64,000 nt of DNA from NCBI RefSeq assembly GCF_900141895.1, contig NZ_FQYT01000003.1, positions 103,826-167,825 of the forward strand, in the 5' to 3' direction. Below, piece after piece: positions 59,397 to 64,000 of the stretch. The position numbers and the translations under genes are program-made. Within the stretch, counting starts at the first letter, position 1, and each line of letters begins with the position of its first letter. Below the pieces are notes generated by a model. That model did not search any database. It was not told the origin of the DNA and worked only from the letters and a program-made list of their open reading frames with translations. Source of the stretch: Parasporobacterium paucivorans DSM 15970 (GTDB taxonomy: Bacteria; Bacillota; Clostridia; Lachnospirales; Lachnospiraceae).

Positions 59397-60235
59397 ATTA
59401 TGCATACAGTGTAGATACAATTATGGAAAGTGCGGCCCTGGTGGATATCAATCTTGAGATAGAAGCAGGATCTTTTATCGGGCTGATCGGACACACCGGT
59501 TCGGGGAAATCAACCCTGATACAGCACCTTAATGGATTGATAAAGCCAACATCAGGAAATATCTACTATAATGGAAAAAACATCTATGACAAGGACTTCA
59601 ACATGCGGAATCTTCGTACCCATGTGGGTCTGGTCTTTCAATACCCGGAATACCAGCTTTTTGAAGAAACTGTGTTTGAGGACGTCTGCTTCGGACCGAA
59701 AAATCTGGGACTGGGTGCGGATGAAGTCAGAGCCAGGGCGGAATATGCCCTGGATATAGTGGGAATAGATAAGGAGCTTTACAATAAATCTCCTTTCGAG
59801 ATTTCCGGTGGGCAGAAGAGAAGAGTTGCCATTGCCGGCGTCCTTGCCATGCAGCCGGAATATCTCATTTTGGATGAACCAACCGCAGGCCTGGATCCTG
59901 GTGGAAAGGGAGAAATCCTTAACCAGATTGCCATACTGCAGAAGGAGAAAAACATCACAGTCATCCTGGTCTCCCACAGTATGGAAGATGTGGCAAAGTA
60001 TGTGGAAAGAATAATCGTTATGAATCAGGGAAGAATCCTGTATGATGACGAAACCAGGAAGGTTTTCGCCCACTACAAAGAACTGGAGAGTATAGGTCTG
60101 GCTGCACCCCAGGTCACATATATACTCAATAAACTGAAAGAATCAGGGATAGCGGTGGATACCAGCCTAATAACAATAGAGGATGCCTGCAGGGAAATTT
60201 ATGACAAAATGGCCGGCGCTGAAAGGAAATCATGA
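59372..60235 (+). CDS. ecfA2: ECF transporter ATP-binding protein A2
   Basis: Second ATPase of the ECF module, 287 aa. Walker A LIGHTGSGKSTLIQHLNGL near residue 38, GLVFQYPEYQLFEETVFEDV, signature FEISGGQKRRVAIAGVLAMQ and Walker B YLILDEPTAGLDP near 170. It starts inside ecfA1 and its stop overlaps the ecfT start (ATGA), so the three are translated as a block. Confidence 0.95.
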   Translation: MSIKLENINYAYSVDTIMESAALVDINLEIEAGSFIGLIGHTGSGKSTLIQHLNGLIKPTSGNIYYNGKNIYDKDFNMRNLRTHVGLVFQYPEYQLFEETVFEDVCFGPKNLGLGADEVRARAEYALDIVGIDKELYNKSPFEISGGQKRRVAIAGVLAMQPEYLILDEPTAGLDPGGKGEILNQIAILQKEKNITVILVSHSMEDVAKYVERIIVMNQGRILYDDETRKVFAHYKELESIGLAAPQVTYILNKLKESGIAVDTSLITIEDACREIYDKMAGAERKS

Positions 60236-61065
60236 TCAGAGATATAACAATCGGACAGTATTATCCGTCGGAATCAGTTATGCACCGGCTGGACCCCAGG
60301 GTAAAACTATTCGGAACCCTGCTGTTTGTAGTATCACTATTTATAGTCAACAGCTTCCTGGGTTATATTATCGCAACAATTTTTCTGGGTGCAATAATTT
60401 ATGTCTCAAAAATACCTCTTTCCTTTATTATGAAGGGCCTGAAAGCCATTATTCTTCTTCTTCTGCTCAGCGTTGCGTTCAACCTTTTTCTTACCAAGGG
60501 GGAAATCGTCTTTCAGATATGGATCATTAAAATTACAAAGGAAGGGATACGGCTTGCCGTTTTTCTTGCAGTAAGGCTTATTTATGTAATCGTAGGATCA
60601 TCCCTGATGACATTGACGACGACGCCAAACGACCTGACTTCAGGGCTGGAAAAATCCCTTCATATCCTGAATAAAGTGAAGTTCCCAATCCACGAGATGG
60701 CAATGATGATGTCTATTGCATTGAGGTTCATTCCGATACTTGTGGACGAGACGGATAAGATAATGAAAGCACAGATTGCCAGAGGGGCAGATTTTGAAAG
60801 TGGAAATATTCTGAAAAGAGCTAAATCCCTTATCCCAATCCTTATTCCGCTGTTCATATCGTCTTTCAGAAGAGCGACGGATCTCGCAACAGCAATGGAA
60901 GCCCGCTGTTATCACGGAGGGGAAGGCAGGACAAAAATGAAGCCGCTCAAGTATGCAAAAAGAGATGGAGTGGCCTACGCAGTAATCATTCTGTTTCTCG
61001 TTGTAGTTCTGGCGGAAAGCATAATCGTACCAAGGATACCCGCTCTGAGCATTTTTGTAGTATAA
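60232..61065 (+). CDS. ecfT: ECF transporter transmembrane protein T
   Basis: Membrane scaffold that joins the two ATPases to the substrate-binding S-components. 277 aa with several hydrophobic helices (LFGTLLFVVSLFIVNSFLGY, AIILLLLLSVAFNLFL). The coupling helices with the A-R-G type motif are visible in IMKAQIARGADFESGN near residue 180 and TAMEARCYHGGEGRTK near 220. No S-component gene lies in this window, so the module is the general, shared type. Confidence 0.94.
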   Translation: MIRDITIGQYYPSESVMHRLDPRVKLFGTLLFVVSLFIVNSFLGYIIATIFLGAIIYVSKIPLSFIMKGLKAIILLLLLSVAFNLFLTKGEIVFQIWIIKITKEGIRLAVFLAVRLIYVIVGSSLMTLTTTPNDLTSGLEKSLHILNKVKFPIHEMAMMMSIALRFIPILVDETDKIMKAQIARGADFESGNILKRAKSLIPILIPLFISSFRRATDLATAMEARCYHGGEGRTKMKPLKYAKRDGVAYAVIILFLVVVLAESIIVPRIPALSIFVV

Positions 61066-61077
61066 AAGGAACCGGAC

Positions 61078-61857
61078 ATGCATAAAAGAATAAAACTGAC
61101 CATAGCTTATGACGGCACCCGCTATTGCGGATGGCAGATACAGGAAAATGGAATTACAGTAGAGGAAATGATCAACAAGAGTCTCAGCGGACTGCTGGGT
61201 GAGAAAATATGCATTATGGGGGCAAGCCGGACCGACGCAGGTGTACATGCCCTTGGTAACGTGGCCGTGTTTGATACGCATACAAGAATACCGCCGGAAA
61301 AAATATCGTATGGACTCAACCAGAGGCTTCCGGAGGATATAACGGTGCAGAAATCAGAAGAGGTTCCCAAGGAATTTCATCCCAGATACGCTGCCGCCAT
61401 AAAGACTTATGAATATAAAATATTAAACCGCACGTTTCCACAGCCCATATGCCGCTTATATACACACTTCATATATTATCCCTTAGACGTGGAGGCTATG
61501 CAGAAGGCAGCCGCTTATCTGGTCGGTGAGCACGATTTTAAAAGCTTCAGCTCGATTGGAGGGCAGACAAAGACAAGCGTCCGGACAATTACCGCACTGG
61601 ATGTGGAAAAAGAGGGTGACATCATCACAATACGCGTATCGGGGACCGGTTTTCTATATAATATGGTCAGAATCATTTCGGGGACTCTGATTCAGGTGGG
61701 CCAGGGGTACAGGACTCCCGAGAGCGTGCAGGAAATAATAGAAAAAAGAGACCGGAGGTTTGCCGGACCGACCGCCCCCCCGAGGGGTCTGACCCTAATA
61801 GGGATTAATTTCACCGGAAATGATGATAAAATTATTGACATGGGTGGACAAGTATAA
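61078..61857 (+). CDS. truA: tRNA pseudouridine(38-40) synthase
   Basis: Makes pseudouridine in the anticodon arm of tRNAs. 259 aa. The catalytic Asp is in MGASRTDAGVHALGNVAVFD near residue 53. IKLTIAYDGTRYCGWQIQ at the start, PKEFHPRYAAAIKTYEYKI and SGTGFLYNMVRIISGTLIQV are conserved. It follows ecfT by 12 nt. Its 3' end contains the promoter of rplM. Confidence 0.95.
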   Translation: MHKRIKLTIAYDGTRYCGWQIQENGITVEEMINKSLSGLLGEKICIMGASRTDAGVHALGNVAVFDTHTRIPPEKISYGLNQRLPEDITVQKSEEVPKEFHPRYAAAIKTYEYKILNRTFPQPICRLYTHFIYYPLDVEAMQKAAAYLVGEHDFKSFSSIGGQTKTSVRTITALDVEKEGDIITIRVSGTGFLYNMVRIISGTLIQVGQGYRTPESVQEIIEKRDRRFAGPTAPPRGLTLIGINFTGNDDKIIDMGGQV

Positions 61858-61863
61858 TATAAT
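61835..61863 (+). promoter_or_regulatory. Consensus promoter of rplM-rpsI
   Basis: TTGACA (61835-61840, within the truA end) and TATAAT (61858-61863), spacer 17 bp. An overlapping TATAAT at 61853 has a spacer of only 12 bp. Confidence 0.8.
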
Positions 61864-61871
61864 TAATCACT

Positions 61872-61925
61872 GTGACGACATATGATAAGAATACTCCAGC
61901 CAATGCCCCGGTAAGAGTATTTTGT
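61872..61925 (+). ncRNA. L13-type ribosomal protein leader
   Basis: AATACTC (61890-61896) pairs with GAGTATT (61915-61921), enclosing CAGCCAATGCCCCGGTAA. The position ahead of rplM and the compact form fit the L13 leader known in Firmicutes, thought to mediate feedback by L13. The family match is from memory. Confidence 0.65.
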
Positions 61926-61963
61926 ATATGATTATAGATTTATGAATAATGGGAGGAAAACCG

Positions 61964-62392
61964 ATGAAAACTTATATGGTAAATCCGGATAAAGTTGATA
62001 GAAAATGGCATGTAGTTGATGCAGACGGCTGTACATTAGGACGTCTCTCCACTGAAATCGCAAAAGTATTAAGAGGAAAAAACAAACCAATCTTTACACC
62101 TCATGCAGATACAGGGGATTATGTAATTGTTATAAATGCAGAAAAAATTACTGTTACCGGAAAAAAACTGGATCAGAAAGTATACTACAACCATTCAGAT
62201 TATGTTGGCGGTATGAAAGAAACAACCTTAAAAGAAATGCTTGCTAAAAAACCTGAAAAAGTTATTGAACTTGCAGTTAAGGGAATGCTTCCAAAAGGAC
62301 CTCTGGGAAGACAGATGCACAAAAAGTTATTTGTATATGCAGGACCAGAGCATAAACATGAAGCACAGAAACCCGAAGCATTAAAATTCTAA
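61964..62392 (+). CDS. rplM: 50S ribosomal protein L13
   Basis: Early large-subunit assembly protein, 142 aa. [56 protein letters not shown] and the signature [20 protein letters not shown]. The ATG at 61964 follows GGGAGG; the frame is open five codons upstream. Confidence 0.97.
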   Translation: MKTYMVNPDKVDRKWHVVDADGCTLGRLSTEIAKVLRGKNKPIFTPHADTGDYVIVINAEKITVTGKKLDQKVYYNHSDYVGGMKETTLKEMLAKKPEKVIELAVKGMLPKGPLGRQMHKKLFVYAGPEHKHEAQKPEALKF

Positions 62393-62416
62393 TTGAACTG
62401 AAAGGAGGAAATAACA

Positions 62417-62809
62417 TTGACTAAAGATAGATTGTATGGAACTGGCAGAAGAAAAAAGAGTGTTGCGAGAGTATATCTGGTACCTGGAACAGGTAAGATT
62501 ACTGTAAATAAAAGAGATATTGATGCATATTTCGGACTGGAGACCTTAAAGGTTATTGTCCGTCAGCCTTTGGTTCTGACTGAGACATTGGGTAAATTTG
62601 ATGTTCTTGTAAACGTACGCGGAGGCGGATATACTGGCCAGGCGGGCGCAATCAGACACGGAGTTTCAAGAGCTTTATTACAGGCAGATGGTGACTTCCG
62701 TCCGGCTCTGAAAAAAGCAGGATTCCTGACAAGAGATCCAAGAATGAAGGAAAGAAAGAAACCCGGACTTAAATCAGCCCGTAGAGCACCTCAGTTTTCA
62801 AAGAGATAA
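62417..62809 (+). CDS. rpsI: 30S ribosomal protein S9
   Basis: Head protein whose C-terminal tail touches P-site tRNA; 130 aa. [40 protein letters not shown] and [20 protein letters not shown] then QFSKR. It starts with TTG at 62417 after AAAGGAGG. Ends the L13-S9 operon. Confidence 0.97.
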   Translation: MTKDRLYGTGRRKKSVARVYLVPGTGKITVNKRDIDAYFGLETLKVIVRQPLVLTETLGKFDVLVNVRGGGYTGQAGAIRHGVSRALLQADGDFRPALKKAGFLTRDPRMKERKKPGLKSARRAPQFSKR

Positions 62810-62823
62810 TCATTATAAAATTC

Positions 62824-62862
62824 AAATCCCTAGGACAGAAATGTTTTGGGGATTTTTTTTTA
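62824..62862 (+). terminator. Terminator after rpsI
   Basis: AAATCCC and GGGGATTT arms with additional inner pairs (ACA/TGT) round a GAAA loop, followed by a run of nine T. Confidence 0.85.
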
Positions 62863-62885
62863 TTATTTAGCATAAATTATTATTG

Positions 62886-62914
62886 TTGACGTACAGATAT
62901 CTGTACGGTATAAT
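62886..62914 (+). promoter_or_regulatory. Promoter of the toxin-antitoxin operon
   Basis: TTGACG (62886-62891) and TATAAT (62909-62914), spacer 17 bp. The spacer is filled by a perfect palindrome. Confidence 0.85.
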
Positions 62915-62934
62915 GAGAGTACAGAAAAACGTAC
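62891..62934. promoter_or_regulatory. Double operator of the YefM/YoeB-type operon
   Basis: Four GTAC cores begin at 62891, 62903, 62919 and 62931, forming two GTAC-N8-GTAC units. The first, GTACAGATATCTGTAC, is a perfect 16-bp palindrome between -35 and -10; the second lies past the -10. YefM-type antitoxins are known to bind paired TGTACA-like repeats. Confidence 0.7.
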
Positions 62935-62951
62935 GAAATGGAGGTGTTTTT

Positions 62952-63218
62952 ATGTTGGCGGTTAACTATACAACGTTAAGAGATAATATGAAGACATATA
63001 TGGATAAAATCACAGATGATTATGAGACAATGATAGTTACAAGAAAAGATAACAAAAATGTTGTTATTATATCCGAAGAGTCTTATAACAATATGATGGA
63101 AAATATATATGTAATGGGAAATAAATATAATTATGATTGGTTAATGGAATCAAAGGCTCAGTTGGAAAATGGAATGGCATCTGTACATGATCTTCCTGAG
63201 GTTGAAGCTGATGAATAA
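62952..63218 (+). CDS. Antitoxin of the Phd/YefM family
   Basis: Neutralises the partner toxin and binds the operon's operator. 88 aa: an N-terminal DNA-binding part with NYTTLRDNMKTYMDKITDDY and VTRKDNKNVVIISEESYNNM, the classic YefM fold, then a C-terminal acidic helix (MESKAQLENGMASVHDLPEV) that should wrap the toxin. The ATG at 62952 follows GGAGGTG. The frame reads through upstream to 62883, across the promoter, and was not used. Overlaps the toxin gene by 8 nt. Confidence 0.9.
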   Translation: MLAVNYTTLRDNMKTYMDKITDDYETMIVTRKDNKNVVIISEESYNNMMENIYVMGNKYNYDWLMESKAQLENGMASVHDLPEVEADE

Positions 63219-63474
63219 GGTATTTACAAAAAATGGATGGGATGATTACATTTATTGGCAGACGGAAGATAGAAAAACATTAAGAAAAATTAATCAATTA
63301 ATTGAAGATATCGCTAGAAATGGAAATGAAGGGGTTGGAAAGCCAGAAGCTCTGAGTGGAAATCTGGCCGGATTTTGGAGCAGAAGAATCAATGACAAGG
63401 ATCGTTTGATATATAAAATTGATAATGAAAATATCTATGTTTTGGCGTGCAGATACCATTATGGTGATAAGTGA
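63211..63474 (+). CDS. Toxin of the Txe/YoeB family (ribosome-dependent mRNA endonuclease)
   Basis: Cuts mRNA in the ribosomal A site when free of antitoxin. 87 aa: FTKNGWDDYIYWQTEDRKTL, then KINQLIEDIARNGNEGVGKP with the catalytic Glu in GKPE, GFWSRRINDKDRLIYKI with the Arg pair, and CRYHYGDK with the catalytic His near residue 83. All expected catalytic residues are present, so the toxin looks intact. The first His of the usual HRLVY motif is replaced by Asp (DRLIY). The ATG at 63211 lies inside the antitoxin's last codons. Confidence 0.92.
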   Translation: MNKVFTKNGWDDYIYWQTEDRKTLRKINQLIEDIARNGNEGVGKPEALSGNLAGFWSRRINDKDRLIYKIDNENIYVLACRYHYGDK

Positions 63475-63659
63475 TGGTATGATTAGTTGAAAATGATAAA
63501 ACGTATTTAATCGTATAATATTGTCCTGGGTAACAAACACGTAACTAACACTCTGTCAAAAGAATCCAGCATCCATGCGATTCTACAGTTCTCAAACAGC
63601 TATCAAAGAGATAGGCAGTTACCTGCGAATCAAAAATGTATATCAAAGCCCCAGAATGC

Positions 63660-63684
63660 TGAACTGCTTCCCGTCAAGTAGACA
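63660..63684. repeat. Likely terminal inverted repeat of an IS3-family element
   Basis: The sequence starting TGAACTGCTTCCCGTCAAGT and ending AGACA has the TG...CA form of IS3-group ends and sits 51 bp before the transposase stop. The other end is outside the window, so it is not confirmed. The stretch 63475-63659 between the toxin gene and this end shows no recognisable gene. Confidence 0.5.
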
Positions 63685-63708
63685 ATTGAAAAAATATAAA
63701 TCTTTTCT

Positions 63709-63738
63709 GCCAGTAGATAACCTACTGGCAGTTTTTAC
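63709..63738 (+). terminator. Hairpin at the end of the IS element
   Basis: CTGCCAGTAG and CTACTGGCAG arms enclose ATAAC and are followed by TTTTT on the plus strand. It would stop transcripts entering the element from the toxin operon, antisense to the transposase. Confidence 0.65.
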
Positions 63739-64000
63739 GCCGCTTGTAAATACATTTCGTGCTTTTCCATTGGAGTCAGCACACCTAAGTTTCGTTGTAA
63801 TCTTTTATTGTTATAGTATCTAATGTAATTTTCTATCATTTCAACGATAGCTTCTCTGCTAGTAAATCTTTTTCCGTAATAACGTTCTCTTTTTATGATC
63901 CCCCAAAATCCTTCCATCGGTCCATTATCAATGCATTTGGCTACCCTTGACATACTCTGGGTCATTCCTGCCCTTTCAAGTTTTGAATGAAATGTTCTGT
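63735..64000 (-). CDS. IS3-family transposase, C-terminal part (integrase core)
   Basis: Catalyses cut-and-paste via a circle intermediate. The frame is open to the edge; about 88 residues are visible: HSKLERAGMTQSMSRVAKCI followed by DNGPMEGFWGIIKRERYYGK with the third acidic residue of the DDE triad (Glu in PMEGF), and YIRYYNNKRLQRNLGVLTPM at the end. These match the rve_2/IS150-like end of OrfB. The first two catalytic Asp lie outside the window, so it cannot be said whether the copy is active. Confidence 0.9.
   Translation of the reverse strand, partial: RTFHSKLERAGMTQSMSRVAKCIDNGPMEGFWGIIKRERYYGKRFTSREAIVEMIENYIRYYNNKRLQRNLGVLTPMEKHEMYLQAA

Larger units (their letters stand above)
63660..64000 (-). 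mobile_element. IS3-family insertion sequence, one end only
   Basis: A probable terminal repeat, a protective hairpin and the 3' part of a leftward transposase gene. The element runs past the right edge of the window. Confidence 0.75.

Noticed and set aside
61853..61858. First TATAAT before rplM as the -10
   Set aside because: Only 12 bp from the TTGACA; the overlapping second TATAAT gives 17 bp.
63575..63823. A plus-strand open frame of 82 codons at the IS end
   Set aside because: It runs antisense through the transposase 3' end and the IS hairpin, has no ribosome binding site and no recognisable domain.
1..64000. CRISPR arrays, tRNA or rRNA genes, prophage genes
   Set aside because: No regularly spaced repeats, no cloverleaf-like segments with CCA ends in the gaps, and no phage structural genes were seen.

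Overview
The window is chromosomal DNA of a low-to-moderate GC Firmicute, most likely a Lachnospiraceae-type Clostridia. The signs are the sequence style of RpoB and the L17 protein, a 319-residue RpoA, a type-Z S14, a reverse rubrerythrin, a membrane pyrophosphatase, a T-box-controlled isoleucyl-tRNA synthetase, strong AGGAGG ribosome binding sites and consensus TTGACA/TATAAT promoters. No tRNA, rRNA, prophage or CRISPR array is visible. Most of the window is informational core genome. The only clearly mobile DNA is an IS3-type transposase cut by the right edge.

Region 1 (1-10 kb) holds housekeeping genes: the 3' part of proS, the CCA-adding enzyme, a phosphohexomutase, ispE, a GntR-family regulator, murI and a DUF1934 protein, read as a tightly packed rightward cluster. 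A leftward gene for a small membrane-anchored protein shares its terminator with that cluster. Then come cardiolipin synthase (rightward) and a PlsC-type acyltransferase (leftward), both phospholipid genes. Region 2 (10-25 kb) holds nicotinate phosphoribosyltransferase, ileS behind an isoleucine T-box, a leftward perR-like/reverse-rubrerythrin pair for oxidative stress, glpK, mobA, an ion-pumping pyrophosphatase, an MreB homologue behind an unexplained leader, recD2 and comF.

Region 3 (24.8-41.2 kb) is rpmG-secE-nusG-rplK-rplA, rplJ-rplL, rpoB-rpoC, then rpsL-rpsG-fusA-tuf. It carries several layers of control: two matching L1-type hairpins before rplK and rplA, an L10-type leader with attenuator before rplJ, a terminator plus a new promoter between rplL and rpoB, and promoters before rpsL and tuf. 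Two leftward genes, a GNAT acetyltransferase and a 23S-methyltransferase-like protein, are inserted between these operons and share bidirectional terminators with them.

Region 4 (42-58.4 kb) is the S10-spc-alpha supercluster: rpsJ, rplC, rplD, rplW, rplB, rpsS, rplV, rpsC, rplP, rpmC, rpsQ, rplN, rplX, rplE, rpsZ, rpsH, rplF, rplR, rpsE, rpmD, rplO, secY, adk, map, a KOW-protein gene, infA, rpmJ, rpsM, rpsK, rpsD, rpoA and rplQ. It follows a roughly 265-nt structured leader. Region 5 (58.5-62.9 kb) is the ECF transporter energizing module (ecfA1, ecfA2, ecfT) with truA, then rplM-rpsI behind an L13-type leader. Region 6 (62.9-64 kb) is a YefM/YoeB-type toxin-antitoxin operon with a double operator, followed by the IS3-family end.

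I did not find a convincing new multi-gene system. The least explained signals are non-coding: three perfect inverted repeats over promoters or between divergent genes (7556-7583, 27101-27121, 42061-42081), the mreB leader, the S10 leader and the rpsM-upstream hairpin.
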